Positions 1 through 11,344 are shown, counted from the stretch's first letter. The stretch: 64,000 nucleotides of DNA from AC-32 sp963763475 (GCA_963763475.1 CAVXOR010000006.1:124001-188000); one strand, 5' to 3'. Translations and numbers: made by a program. The notes: a model not told the origin generated them from the sequence alone.

Positions 1-46
1 CGGGCGGGGTGGAGCTCTTTCGCTGGTGGAAGCGACGCCGGTCGGA

Positions 47-505
47 CTAGTCGGCGAGCTCGACGCGCTCGATCAAGGCCGGCTCGCGCGGCTTGTCGTT
101 CGCGTCCGTGTCCAACTTCTCGATCGAGTCGACCGCGTCCATGCCGCCGGTCACGCGGCCGAAGACCGTGTGCTTGCCGTCGAGCCAGGGCGCCGCCTCG
201 GTGGTGACGATGAAGAACTGGCTGCCGTTCGTGTTCGGCCCGGCGTTGGCCATCGCCAGGGCGCCGCGCTCGACCTTGTGGTCGTTGAACTCGTCCTCGA
301 ACGTGTAGCCCGGGCCGCCCATGCCGGTGCCCGTCGGGTCGCCCCCCTGAATCATGAAGTCCGGGATCACGCGGTGGAAGACGATGCCGTCGTAGAAGCC
401 GTCCCCGGCGAGCTTGCGGAAGTTCTCGACGGTCTTCGGCGCGTCGTCGTCGAACAACTCGAGCTCGATCGCCCCGTGGTTCGTGTGCAGCGTGGCGGCG
501 CTCAT
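47..505 (-). CDS. Peptidyl-prolyl cis-trans isomerase, cyclophilin type
   Basis: This 152-residue protein is a single cyclophilin domain with no signal peptide, so it should be a cytoplasmic proline isomerase and folding helper. The core motif FHRVIPDFMIQGGDPTGTG lies near residues 43-61, with NTNGSQFFI near 92-100 and WLDGKHTVFG after it. These carry the catalytic Arg and the Phe/Gln residues of the substrate pocket. The length is typical of minimal bacterial cyclophilins. The ATG is only 8 nt from a TAGGCT box on the minus strand and has no Shine-Dalgarno, which suggests a leaderless transcript. Confidence 0.95.
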   Translation of the reverse strand: MSAATLHTNHGAIELELFDDDAPKTVENFRKLAGDGFYDGIVFHRVIPDFMIQGGDPTGTGMGGPGYTFEDEFNDHKVERGALAMANAGPNTNGSQFFIVTTEAAPWLDGKHTVFGRVTGGMDAVDSIEKLDTDANDKPREPALIERVELAD

Positions 506-513
506 TCGCCACC

Positions 514-519
514 AGCCTA
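514..519 (-). promoter_or_regulatory. -10 box TAGGCT of a probable leaderless promoter
   Basis: On the minus strand TAGGCT ends 8 nt before the ATG of the cyclophilin gene. A transcript started from it would begin at or next to the start codon. I see no convincing -35 element. Confidence 0.45.
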
Positions 520-609
520 GCTCTTACGAACTCCTCAGGTGCTTCACAGGGCCCTCTCACTTTTGACGGCCATCTTGGGTCGCGTAGTCGACCGAAAGGA
601 GGTGAAGCG

Positions 610-1089
610 ATGAACGGCAACGTGACGCGCTGGACGCCGGAGCGGATCGTCGTCCTGGCCGCCCTCGCGTTCGGGATCGCGGCCGGGACGTACGGCATCG
701 CCAACGCGGCGAGCGGCTCGAGCTCGAGTGGCTCGTCCGCGACGACGGGCGGCCTGCAGTTCGCCGCGAGCGGCCCGGCCGCCGCTCCCGGCGGGGGGCA
801 ACCGTGGGGCCGGCAGCAGCGCAGTGACGAGACCCCGCTCAGCGGTGACGCGCTGAGCAAGGTGACGGCTGTCGCCAAGGCGAAGGTGCCCGGCGGCGCG
901 ATCGTCCGCGTCGAGACCGACGCGGACGGCAACTCGGCCTACGAGGCCCACATGGTCAGGGCCGACGGAACGCCGGTCACGGTCTACGTGAACAAGCAGT
1001 TCGAGGTCGTGAGCGTCGAGTCGGGCAGGCCCGGACCCCCGGGCGGCCGCGGCCAGGCGCCGTCGTCCTCGAGCGGCGCGAGCGCGTAG
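610..1089 (+). CDS. Secreted or membrane-anchored PepSY-like protein
   Basis: A 159-residue protein with an N-terminal hydrophobic segment (about residues 13-32, ending in ANA, a possible signal-peptidase site). A Ser/Gly/Ala-rich low-complexity linker follows, and then a C-terminal region (about 85-140) reading like a PepSY repeat: AKAKVPGGAIVRVETDADGN followed by YEAHMVRADGTPVTVYV. PepSY domains are found in secreted peptidase inhibitors and regulators; the target here is unknown. The start is fixed by a very strong Shine-Dalgarno, AAAGGAGGTGA, at 595-605. A perfect terminator hairpin follows the gene, so it is probably transcribed alone. Confidence 0.75.
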   Translation: MNGNVTRWTPERIVVLAALAFGIAAGTYGIANAASGSSSSGSSATTGGLQFAASGPAAAPGGGQPWGRQQRSDETPLSGDALSKVTAVAKAKVPGGAIVRVETDADGNSAYEAHMVRADGTPVTVYVNKQFEVVSVESGRPGPPGGRGQAPSSSSGASA

Positions 1090-1104
1090 CTCCCGCCGCA
1101 CGAC

Positions 1105-1139
1105 GGGCTCGCCCTGGCGCCGGGGCGAGCCCTTGCTTT
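1105..1139 (+). terminator. Intrinsic terminator after the PepSY-like gene
   Basis: A perfect 10-bp stem (GGGCTCGCCC at 1105-1114 pairing with GGGCGAGCCC at 1123-1132) closes an 8-nt loop and is followed by TTGCTTT. This is a standard Rho-independent terminator for the gene ending at 1089. Confidence 0.85.
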
Positions 1140-1217
1140 GCGCCTGGGGCCGGTGTTCCGGAGTCACCCCTGAAGCGAAAGCCGCGAAATAGGTGGGAGG
1201 CCAACCGGATCAGCGGG

Positions 1218-1223
1218 TAGGGT
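1218..1223 (+). promoter_or_regulatory. -10 box TAGGGT of a probable leaderless promoter
   Basis: TAGGGT ends 6 nt before the GTG at 1230. The spacing fits a leaderless transcript and supports the GTG as start, since no Shine-Dalgarno precedes it. Confidence 0.5.
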
Positions 1224-1229
1224 CGATGC

Positions 1230-2738
1230 GTGCTTCGAGCGGTCGGCTTCGTCGTCCTCGCGATGCTTGCCGGGGCCGCGCCTGCGAACGCTGAGGCACC
1301 CAACGTCACGATCTCCCAAAGTGCGACCGCGGGCGCGGCGCCGCTCACGGTGACGTTCGAGGCGCACGGCGACGCCGCCTCATACCGCTGGCAGCTCGGC
1401 AACGGCTCGACGGCGGAAGGTCCCACTGCCAGCGCGATCTACGACCCCGGGCTGTGGACCGTGACGGTGACCGCGACCGCCGCCGACGGCGCGACGGCGC
1501 AGGCGAGCGTCACGGTGCGCTCTGTGGCGGTCACGCTGCTGCCCGCGGCCGAGAGCCGGTACGGGAGGCCCGCCTCCTTCCACGGCAGAGTCGTGCCGGC
1601 GCTCGCCGGCGAGCCGGTGGCGCTGTACGTCAGCGGCCACGAGGTCGCCGCCGCGCTCGCCGACGCCGACGGCACCTTCCGGTTGCGTCTCCCGCGGGCT
1701 CGCACGCCCGGCCCGTTCGAAGCGCGGACACCGGTCGCGGCGTCGGCCCCGGTCGCGCTCAGGCTGCACCCCCTGCTGTGGGCGACGTTCGTCGGTGCGC
1801 GCGTCGTCGGCGGGCGGCTGGCGCTCGCCGCGCGCGTGGTGCCCGCCGCAGCCGGCACCATCTCGATCCGCCTTTACCGCGACGGCATGCTCGTGCGCAA
1901 GGCCCGTGTCGGCGCCGCGACCAGGCTCGCCGTGGCCACCGACCGCATCGCCGACTACCGCGCAGTCGTTCGCGTCGGGCGTGCGTACGGATGGCTGGGA
2001 GCGGTGCGCATCGCGCGTGCAGGAGTCGTCTGCGCGCGCGGCGCTCGCGACGGGTACGACGGCCTCGTATTCAGGTACTACGGCGGCGCCGGCTATCAGT
2101 TCCAGCCGTTGCTGAGCCTCGCGGCGCTCAACAACGAGGTGCTCCAGCGACGCTGTGGCGCTGTGCGCCGGCTCGCATCCGCGCTGCTCGCCCGCGCCTT
2201 CCACAGCGGCGACGCGGTCTACTGGGAGTACGACTTCTCCTTCGAGGGCGGGCCGGTGCCCTGGAGGTCCGGGTTCGCGCAGGTCGTGGCCGCGCAGGCG
2301 CTCGCTCGCGCCGGTGTCATGCTCCGCGACCCGAAGCTGTCCGCCGTCGCGGCCGCATCTTTCCGAGGGCTCCGCCAAACGTTGCTCATGGGGCTCGCGG
2401 GCGGGTTCTGGGTCCGCGAGTACGGGTTCACGAACCAGGTGATCCTCAACGCCCAGCTGCAGTCGATCATCTCGCTCGACTCCTACGCCGCCGTCGCCGA
2501 AAGTGCCGCCGCGCGCCGGCTCGCGGACGAGCTCGCCCTCGCCGCCCGGAGACTGCTGCCACGCTTCGACCTTGGCTGCTGGGCTCGCTATCAGCTAGGA
2601 GGAGCCGCGGCCAGCCTTCACTACCAGACCTACCACGTCGAGTTGCTCCGCCGGCTTGCCGCGATCCACCCCGAGGCGATCTGGCGACGCACGTACCTCC
2701 GCTGGCGGCGGTGCCTACCCCAGACGCGCCACCGCTAG
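1230..2738 (+). CDS. Secreted PKD-domain protein with D-glucuronyl C5-epimerase-like C-terminus
   Basis: A 502-residue protein with a signal peptide (residues 1-22, ending ANA). A PKD-like beta domain follows (about 25-100; TVTFEAHGDAASYRWQLGNG is characteristic), then a beta-rich middle (100-270) with carboxypeptidase-like loops. The alpha-helical C-terminal domain (about 275-490) resembles the C-terminal toroid of heparosan D-glucuronyl C5-epimerases: WRSGFAQVVAAQALARAG, LNAQLQSIISLDSYA, FDLGCWARYQL and YQTYHVELLRRL appear in the expected order. An extracellular polysaccharide-modifying role is inferred. GTG start; an ATG at 1225 is in another frame. Confidence 0.75.
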   Translation: MLRAVGFVVLAMLAGAAPANAEAPNVTISQSATAGAAPLTVTFEAHGDAASYRWQLGNGSTAEGPTASAIYDPGLWTVTVTATAADGATAQASVTVRSVAVTLLPAAESRYGRPASFHGRVVPALAGEPVALYVSGHEVAAALADADGTFRLRLPRARTPGPFEARTPVAASAPVALRLHPLLWATFVGARVVGGRLALAARVVPAAAGTISIRLYRDGMLVRKARVGAATRLAVATDRIADYRAVVRVGRAYGWLGAVRIARAGVVCARGARDGYDGLVFRYYGGAGYQFQPLLSLAALNNEVLQRRCGAVRRLASALLARAFHSGDAVYWEYDFSFEGGPVPWRSGFAQVVAAQALARAGVMLRDPKLSAVAAASFRGLRQTLLMGLAGGFWVREYGFTNQVILNAQLQSIISLDSYAAVAESAAARRLADELALAARRLLPRFDLGCWARYQLGGAAASLHYQTYHVELLRRLAAIHPEAIWRRTYLRWRRCLPQTRHR

Positions 2739-2745
2739 CGCTCCG

Positions 2746-5481
<2,736 letters not shown>

Positions 5482-5487
5482 GCCCCG

Positions 5488-5493
5488 ACTGTA
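5488..5493 (-). promoter_or_regulatory. -10 box TACAGT upstream of acnA
   Basis: TACAGT on the minus strand ends 6 nt before the acnA ATG, in the leaderless arrangement seen repeatedly in this window. Confidence 0.45.
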
Positions 5494-5508
5494 TCGAGCC
5501 GTCTGGGG

Positions 5509-6531
5509 TCAGGCCTTGGCCGGCGCTTGCAGCTCTCGCTCGGCGGGCTCGCCTCGGCGCAGCTCGCGGCTGCGCTCGGCTTCCGCGTTGATCTCGGCTC
5601 CGAGCAGCAGGGCGACGGAGCTGATCCAGAGCCACGTGAGCATGACAACCACCGCCGAGAGCGAGCCCCAGGCCTTGTTGTAGGAGCCGAAGCGGCTCGC
5701 GTAGAACGCGAACGCGCCGGAGGCGAGCAGCCAGACGAGGACCGCGAAGACGGCGCCGAGGCTGATGAAGCGCCATTTCTGGTGCTCGACGTTGGGCCCG
5801 AGGTAGTAGACGACGCCGAACGCGAGCAGCAGTCCGCCGATCAGGAGCGGCCACTGGGCGATCCACCAGACGAGCTCGACGAGGGTCTTCTGGCCGATCG
5901 CGTCGCCGATCCAGCGGGACAGGTGCGGGCCGAGAACGAGTAGGCCGAGGACCAGCGCGGACGCCATCAGTACGAACACGGCCATGGCGGCGGCGACGAC
6001 CCGACGGCGGACGAACCCGCGCGTTTCGTCCTGGTCATATGCCGCGTTCAGGGCCCACATCACGTTCTGCATGGCGCCGCTCAAAGTCCAGAGGGCGAGG
6101 ACGCCGCCTACCGCGATCAGCGTGATGCTCGTGCCCCGCTGGTCGGTGAGGCGGTTGAGGCTTCCCTTCAACAGGCTCGACGCCTGGCTCGGGATGATCC
6201 CGTGCAGCTTGTCGATCAGCGTGGTGACGGCGTCCGGGCTGGCGAGCAAGCCGAACAGGCCGGCGGCGATCAGCAGCGTCGCCGGGATTGCGAGGAACGC
6301 GTAGTAGGCAAGCGCTGCGGCGAGGCTCGTGATGTGGTCCTCGTTTCCCTGTTTGACCGCGCGCTTGACGATCGCGACGTAGTCGCGCTTCGAGAGGTCG
6401 GTGATCCCCGGGTCATCGAGCCGCGGCTCCTCGTGCTCGGGCTGCGGCTCGGGCGCCTCGTCCGGGAGCGGACGGCCCTCGTCGGTGTCGGGCGCTTCGG
6501 TGTCGTCGCTGCTGCGGTGGAGGAGCCTCAT
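5509..6531 (-). CDS. YihY/BrkB-family integral membrane protein
   Basis: About 340 residues with an acidic, Pro-rich cytoplasmic N-terminus (1-50) followed by six hydrophobic segments. The family signature AAALAYYAFLAIPATLLIAA lies around residues 85-105, with GTSITLIAVGGVLALWTLSGA and FGSYNKAWGSLSAVVVMLTW further on. The family was once called ribonuclease BN, but its members are membrane proteins of unclear function. I prefer the ATG at 6531; an in-frame TTG at 6579 would add 16 residues. A basic, Glu-rich cytoplasmic tail ends the protein. Confidence 0.88.
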   Translation of the reverse strand: MRLLHRSSDDTEAPDTDEGRPLPDEAPEPQPEHEEPRLDDPGITDLSKRDYVAIVKRAVKQGNEDHITSLAAALAYYAFLAIPATLLIAAGLFGLLASPDAVTTLIDKLHGIIPSQASSLLKGSLNRLTDQRGTSITLIAVGGVLALWTLSGAMQNVMWALNAAYDQDETRGFVRRRVVAAAMAVFVLMASALVLGLLVLGPHLSRWIGDAIGQKTLVELVWWIAQWPLLIGGLLLAFGVVYYLGPNVEHQKWRFISLGAVFAVLVWLLASGAFAFYASRFGSYNKAWGSLSAVVVMLTWLWISSVALLLGAEINAEAERSRELRRGEPAERELQAPAKA

Positions 6532-6592
6532 GCCGATGGCTTCGCCGGGTTGCCCGCCCTTGAAACGTCGCGCCGACAACCGACGCCCGGGG

Positions 6593-7690
6593 TTACGTCG
6601 TCAGGCCTCGCTCGGAAAGCTCCGCAGCCGCCTCCTCGAAGCGGTCGGTCGCGGCCTGGCTCTCCAGCCACTCGGCCAGCTCGGCCAGGCCACGCTCGAA
6701 TGGGACTTCGGCCTCGAAGCCGAGCGCCTCGCGCGCGCGTGTGACATCTGCGAAGCAGTGCCGGATGTCGCCGGCGCGGAACTTGCCCGTCAGCTCGGGC
6801 TCGAGCTCCTTGCCGAGCAGTCGCGCCAGCGCCTCGGCGATCTCGAGCACGGAGGCGCTCTCCCCGCTCCCGACGTTGACGGCCTGCCCGTCGGCGCCGT
6901 CCTGCTCGAGCGCGAGCCGGCACGCGCGGGCGACGTCGGCGACGTGCACGAAGTCGCGCCGCTGGCCGCCGTCCTCGTAGACGACCGGCGCGCGGTCGTT
7001 CAACAGGCGCGAGGCGAAGATCGCGAGCACGCCGGTGTAGGGGTTCGAGAGCGACTGGCGCGGGCCGTAGACATTGAAGAACCGCAGCGCCACCGTAGGC
7101 ACGTCGTACGCCGCGCCGTGGAGCAGGCACAGGCGCTCCTGGTCGTACTTGGTCAGCGCGTAGACCGAGGCGAGCGCCGGTTGCTTGGTCTCGGGCGTCG
7201 GCACCGGCTGGAGCTGCTCGCCGCCCGGGCCGCGCGGCTCCCACTCGCCGCGCTCGAGCTGCTCGCGCGTCCGCTCGGTCGCCGGCGCCGGCTCGTAGGC
7301 CCCCTCGCCGTAGATGCTCATCGAGGAGGCGACGACGAGCTTGCGCACCGGATGGTCGAGCAGAGCCTCCAGCAGCACGCCCGTGCCGGCCGTGTTGGCG
7401 GCGGCGTACTCGGCGGGCTCGTACATGCTCTGGCCGACGCCGACGCGCGCGGCGAGGTGCACGACCGACTCGATTCCCTCGAGCGCGCCGCGCACGACCT
7501 CCGCGTTGCGGACGTCGCCGGCGATCAGCTCCGCCTCATCGGCCAGGTACGCGGGCCGCTGCGAGTCACCGTGCACCTGCTCGACCAGGCTGTCGAGCAC
7601 GCGCACGCTGTGGCCGGCGTGAAGGAGCTCGTCCGCGAGGTGCGAGCCGATGAACCCGGCGCCGCCGGTGACCAGAACCCGTTCCGCCAT
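6593..7690 (-). CDS. NAD-dependent epimerase/dehydratase (UDP-glucose 4-epimerase-like)
   Basis: A 365-residue extended SDR. The N-terminus MAERVLVTGGAGFIGSHLAD carries the TGGAGFIG dinucleotide-binding loop; HLAARVGVGQSM lies near 75, the catalytic Ser is in VVASSMSIYGEG, and YALTKYDQE supplies the YxxxK pair. This is the arrangement of nucleotide-sugar 4-epimerases/dehydratases; the substrate cannot be read from sequence. Its ATG shares one base with the upstream stop (TGATG), so it is translationally coupled to the membrane mannosyltransferase before it. Together they suggest a cell-envelope glycan function. Confidence 0.88.
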   Translation of the reverse strand: MAERVLVTGGAGFIGSHLADELLHAGHSVRVLDSLVEQVHGDSQRPAYLADEAELIAGDVRNAEVVRGALEGIESVVHLAARVGVGQSMYEPAEYAAANTAGTGVLLEALLDHPVRKLVVASSMSIYGEGAYEPAPATERTREQLERGEWEPRGPGGEQLQPVPTPETKQPALASVYALTKYDQERLCLLHGAAYDVPTVALRFFNVYGPRQSLSNPYTGVLAIFASRLLNDRAPVVYEDGGQRRDFVHVADVARACRLALEQDGADGQAVNVGSGESASVLEIAEALARLLGKELEPELTGKFRAGDIRHCFADVTRAREALGFEAEVPFERGLAELAEWLESQAATDRFEEAAAELSERGLTT

Positions 7691-8868
7691 CAGGGCGCGA
7701 AGTGTGTCAGCAGCAGGACGAGCACGATGTTGCCCGCGAAGCCGAGCGCCGCCAGCGGCAGCGAGCGCAGCCAGCGCGGGCCGTCGGCGATCGCCCAGAA
7801 GATCGGGAAGGCGAACAGGCTCTGGCGCCCGAAGCTCTGGATCGTGCCGGAGAGGAGCAGCAGGGCCACGACCGCGGTCGAGAAGGCCGCCCACGGCCGG
7901 TAGCGCGGGCCGAGCTTCCAGAGCAGCACGAGCAGCGGCAGCACGAGCGCGGCCCGGGCGCTATCGACGAAGCCCTCGAGGCTCCTGGTCGCCGCGAGCA
8001 GGATCGGGACGGCGCAGACGTACGCGCCGACCGCGGTCGCCCAGAGGCCGAAGCGCCGCCAGGCGAGCACGAGCGCGACCACGGCCACGACCGACAGGAG
8101 CACGATCGGCAGCCAGTGGCTCTGGACCACTTCGTGGACGTGGTCGGCCCAGGTGCCGAGCCCACTCGGGCCGTCGCGGCCCCAGAGCCGTTGCGCGTCG
8201 AAGAACGCCGTCGCGTCGTCGCTGTGCGCCCAGAAGTAGGCCTCGACGCCCGCGGCCGCCGCGACCGGGAGCGCAGCACCGAGCCAGCCGCGAACGCCCT
8301 TGCCGCGTGCCAGCCAGAAGAGCGGCAGCGCGATCAGAACGCCGTTCGGCCGGGCGAGGGCCGCGATCGCCCCGAGCAGGCCGGCGGCCAGCGGCTTCCC
8401 GCGCAACGCGAACGCGGCCGCCCAGGCCGCCGCCGCGAGCGCGAGCCCGTCGGGGTAGGCGAGCGCGAGGGCGAACGACCCCGGCCAGCAGGCGAGGGCG
8501 AGCACGCTGCGCAGGGGTGAGCTCGGCAGTCCGTTCGAGAGCCCGAAGAAGGCAGCCAGGGTCGCCGCCCACGCGAGCGCGCCGCCGACCACCACGTCCC
8601 AATGCGTGCCCGCCCAGTGGAGCAGCAGCGGCCAGAGTGGGAAGAACGCGTACTGGCGAGCCGGCTCTCCTTCCGGATAGCCCGCGCGGGCGATGAAGTC
8701 GTACCAGTTGAAGTCCCAGGCAAAGAGGGGCCAGAGCCCGCGGTGCTCCAGCCAGCCCGGCACCCACGTGTAGGCGCCGGCGGCGAGGCCGATCCCCAGC
8801 GCGACCAGTAGCGCGCCGAACCAGGCCGCCCAGACGGCGGCTATGCGAAGAGCGTCGCGCCGGGTCAC
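7690..8868 (-). CDS. PIG-V-like membrane mannosyltransferase
   Basis: A 392-residue GT-C type protein with about ten membrane segments. WDFNWYDFIARAGYPEG (about residues 50-66) followed by YAFFPLWPLLLHW matches the first lumenal loop of PIG-V-type mannosyltransferases. YPDGLALAAAAWAAAFALRG and LARPNGVLIALPL follow, and FGRQSLFAFPIFWAIAD lies close to the C-terminus. Actinobacterial members use polyprenyl-phosphate-mannose to build envelope glycolipids or glycoproteins; that role is inferred. The GTG start lies 7 nt from TAAGCT (8876-8881 on the minus strand). It is coupled to the downstream epimerase. Confidence 0.82.
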   Translation of the reverse strand: MTRRDALRIAAVWAAWFGALLVALGIGLAAGAYTWVPGWLEHRGLWPLFAWDFNWYDFIARAGYPEGEPARQYAFFPLWPLLLHWAGTHWDVVVGGALAWAATLAAFFGLSNGLPSSPLRSVLALACWPGSFALALAYPDGLALAAAAWAAAFALRGKPLAAGLLGAIAALARPNGVLIALPLFWLARGKGVRGWLGAALPVAAAAGVEAYFWAHSDDATAFFDAQRLWGRDGPSGLGTWADHVHEVVQSHWLPIVLLSVVAVVALVLAWRRFGLWATAVGAYVCAVPILLAATRSLEGFVDSARAALVLPLLVLLWKLGPRYRPWAAFSTAVVALLLLSGTIQSFGRQSLFAFPIFWAIADGPRWLRSLPLAALGFAGNIVLVLLLTHFAP

Positions 8869-8875
8869 CGGCGCG

Positions 8876-8881
8876 AGCTTA
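8876..8881 (-). promoter_or_regulatory. -10 box TAAGCT upstream of the mannosyltransferase gene
   Basis: TAAGCT on the minus strand ends 7 nt before the GTG at 8868, consistent with a leaderless transcript for the mannosyltransferase-epimerase pair. Confidence 0.45.
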
Positions 8882-8911
8882 AGGCGCCGACTAGGCGGCG
8901 CCGACCGTAGA

Positions 8912-8938
8912 GGGCGTGCGGGCTTTGCCCGTGCGCCC
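8912..8938 (-). terminator. Strong hairpin at the end of the Tad operon
   Basis: GGGCGTGCGGGC (8912-8923) pairs with GCCCGTGCGCCC (8927-8938) around a TTT loop, giving a 12-bp stem with two wobble pairs. It lies 20 nt past the stop of the coiled-coil gene. There is no T-tract on the minus strand, so it may be a GC-type terminator or a 3' stabilising structure. A smaller GGCGCCG/CGGCGCC hairpin sits next to it at 8883-8902. Confidence 0.5.
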
Positions 8939-8958
8939 GTCTGGGGCTACTCGGCGGA

Positions 8959-10410
8959 CTACGCCGCGGAGATCTCTTCTTCGGCGCCGAGCTGCTTCTG
9001 CCACCACTCGGACTCACGGCGCTGGATCTCGGTCTGCGCGTTGGCCACGTAGGCCCCGAGCTCGCGCTCCTGCTTCGCCAGCCGCTCCTCGAGCTCGGCC
9101 AAGCTCTCCTCGCGCTCGTCGAGCTTGTCGCCGCGGATCTGCACGTCGGCCTCGAGCTGCGCCTCGCGCAGGTCGAGCTCGCTCTCGCGCTCGTCGAGCT
9201 CCTTGAGCTTGTGGTGGACGCTCTCCTCCAGGTTGGAGAGGCGAGCCTCCTGCTTGTCGGTCCGCTTCTTGTGCGACTCGGAGATCGTCTCGAAGTTCGC
9301 CGCCTCGGCCTCTCGGGCGGCGAGCTCGCGCTCACGCTGCTCCAGCCGGACATTCCACTCCTCGAGGTCGCGGCCTCGGTTCGCTTCGCGCTCGGCGTTG
9401 GAGATCGAGGCCTGGAGCCGGTTCAGCTCCGCCTCCCGGGCGGTCAGGTCCAGCTCCCGCCGGTCGAGCTCCGCGCTGCGGGCGAACGCCTCCTGGGCGA
9501 TCTTGCCCTTGTCCGCGAGCTCGCGCTCGAACCGCTCGGCGTCGTCGCGCAGCTTCTCCTGCCTCATCAGGATGTCTGCCTCGCGCTCGCCGATCGCCTC
9601 GTCACGGGCGGCGATCCGCGCGGCTTCCTTCTTCAGGTCGTTCTCGCGCTGACCGAGCCTGCGCTCGCGCTCCGAGAGTTCCTTGTCGCGGGAGCGCCAC
9701 TCGTTCTCGCGCTTGGTGAGCCCGCGCTCACGCCCGTCGAGCCTGACCGTCGCGGCCTGCTCGCGGGTGGCGACCTCGCTCTCCTTGCGCGCGAGCTTCT
9801 GCTCGCGGTCGGCGAGAGCGGACTGCGCCTTCGTCAGCTCGCTCGAAACCTTCTCGCGCTCGCGGTCGGCGCCTTGCAGGTCGCGCAGGCGCTTCTCGGC
9901 GGCCTCCTGCTGCTCGGCCGCCAGCGCCTGCTCGGCGGCCAGCTCGGCCTGCAAGTCGGCCACGCGCGTGTGCTCCGCCTCGATCGCCTCGCGCTGGTCG
10001 CGGACGCGCCGCTCGCGCTCCTCCAGCTCGACCTCGAACTCGGCCAGCTTCGCCTCGCGCTCGTCCAGGGTGAGCGCGCGGTGGGCGAGCTCCTTCTCGG
10101 AGCCGACGTTCTGCTGGTACTTGCTGGAGCGGTTCTGCAGCTCGCTGCGCAGCGTCGCCTCGCGGGCCTGCGCGGCCTCGAGCTCGGCCTGCAGCGCCTG
10201 CACGTCGGGGCCGCCGACGCCGACCTCGATCGTCTCGCCGTTGCCGCCCGCCGGACGCGCGGTCAGCTCGAAGCGCAGCTCGACGTTCGTCGGCCCCTGC
10301 GCCTCGACCGGTGTCCCCTCACCCTCCCGCCGGCGCTGCAGCTGTGCACGCAGGCCGGTGCCGAAACCCTTTTCGGTCTCGGCCCCCTGGTTCTCGGGTG
10401 TGTCGGACAT
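8959..10410 (-). CDS. Long coiled-coil protein at the end of the Tad pilus operon
   Basis: A 483-residue, highly charged protein. Residues about 70-465 are nearly all Glu/Arg/Ala/Leu heptads (for example LDEREAKLAEFEVELEERER and ERDLTKRENEWRSRDKEL-like units), predicting a very long coiled-coil rod. The N-terminus (about 40-70) is a short beta-like stretch, VELRFELTARPAGGNGETIE. No membrane segment or signal peptide is seen. I do not recognise a family; DivIVA-like or myosin-tail-like scaffolds are possible. It starts 20 nt after tadC with a GAGG Shine-Dalgarno, so it is probably co-transcribed and might organise the pilus machine or its polar position (inference). Confidence 0.75.
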   Translation of the reverse strand: MSDTPENQGAETEKGFGTGLRAQLQRRREGEGTPVEAQGPTNVELRFELTARPAGGNGETIEVGVGGPDVQALQAELEAAQAREATLRSELQNRSSKYQQNVGSEKELAHRALTLDEREAKLAEFEVELEERERRVRDQREAIEAEHTRVADLQAELAAEQALAAEQQEAAEKRLRDLQGADREREKVSSELTKAQSALADREQKLARKESEVATREQAATVRLDGRERGLTKRENEWRSRDKELSERERRLGQRENDLKKEAARIAARDEAIGEREADILMRQEKLRDDAERFERELADKGKIAQEAFARSAELDRRELDLTAREAELNRLQASISNAEREANRGRDLEEWNVRLEQRERELAAREAEAANFETISESHKKRTDKQEARLSNLEESVHHKLKELDERESELDLREAQLEADVQIRGDKLDEREESLAELEERLAKQERELGAYVANAQTEIQRRESEWWQKQLGAEEEISAA

Positions 10411-10429
10411 CGTTCGCCTCCGATTCCGG

Positions 10430-11338
10430 TTAGAAGATCTTGGAGAGGTTGAGGAACGCCGGCCCGAGGATCACCAGGAACATGGCCGGGAAGATGAAGA
10501 GCACGGTCGGGAAGAGCATCTTGATCGGCGCCTTCATCGCCTTCTCCTCCGCCGCGGCCTGACGCTTCAGGCGGCTGTCGGTCGCCTGCACGCGCAGGAT
10601 CCGGCCGAGGGAGATGCCGAGCTGGTCGGCCTGGATGATCGAGCGCACGAAGCTCGAGAGCTCGGGCGTGTTGGTGCGGTCGGACAGCTTCTTGAGCGCG
10701 TCCTGGCGCGACTCGCCGATGCGGATCTCGCCGAGCGTGAGCGCGAACTCGTCTGCGAGCGGGCCGTCCATGTGCTCGGTCAGCTTCGAGATCGCGCCGT
10801 CGAAGCCCATGCCGGCTTCGACGCTGACCGCCATCAGGTCGAGCGCGTCCGGCAGCTCGGCCCGAATCCGATCCTTGCGTGACCGGCCCTTTGCGGAGAC
10901 CACGAAGTCCGGCGCGATGAAGCCGACACCGGCCAGGGCGATCGCCGCGAAGAGCACGCCTCCCGGCCCCGCCGCGGCACCGCCGAACAGCGCGCCGACG
11001 GCAAGACCGCCGAGTGCCAGCGCCGACTTGAAGGCCAGGAAGGTAGTCGGCGAGATCTTGCGCCCGAGGCCCGCCGCGAGCAGCCGTGTGCTGACGCCGT
11101 CGACAGTGGTCTTGGGATGCAGCTTCAGCGTCCAGCCCGCGAGCCGGTCGCCGAGCGGAGAGAGCACGCGCTGGCTGAACGGCAGCTGCTGCTGGCCGAG
11201 CGCCGCGCGGAACTTGCCGTAGGTCGCTGCCCGGTGGACGGAGGAGCGGCGCTCCCGCGCGGGCAGCGTCACCGCTTCGCCGACCATGTACGCAGCTCCG
11301 GCGAGACAGAGGACTCCGAGCACGATGAAGATGAACAC
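10430..11338 (-). CDS. tadC: Tad pilus inner-membrane platform protein TadC
   Basis: A 302-residue protein of the type II secretion F family. One N-terminal membrane segment is followed by the cytoplasmic T2SSF helical domain (about 145-270; LPDALDLMAVSVEAGMGFDG and FVRSIIQADQLGISLGRIL are typical) and terminal hydrophobic helices (IKMLFPTVLFIFPAMFLVIL). TadC pairs with TadB to form the platform that the CpaF ATPase turns. GTG start, 6 nt after the stop of the VWA-TadB gene. Confidence 0.92.
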   Translation of the reverse strand: MFIFIVLGVLCLAGAAYMVGEAVTLPARERRSSVHRAATYGKFRAALGQQQLPFSQRVLSPLGDRLAGWTLKLHPKTTVDGVSTRLLAAGLGRKISPTTFLAFKSALALGGLAVGALFGGAAAGPGGVLFAAIALAGVGFIAPDFVVSAKGRSRKDRIRAELPDALDLMAVSVEAGMGFDGAISKLTEHMDGPLADEFALTLGEIRIGESRQDALKKLSDRTNTPELSSFVRSIIQADQLGISLGRILRVQATDSRLKRQAAAEEKAMKAPIKMLFPTVLFIFPAMFLVILGPAFLNLSKIF

Positions 11339-11344
11339 TGGCAG

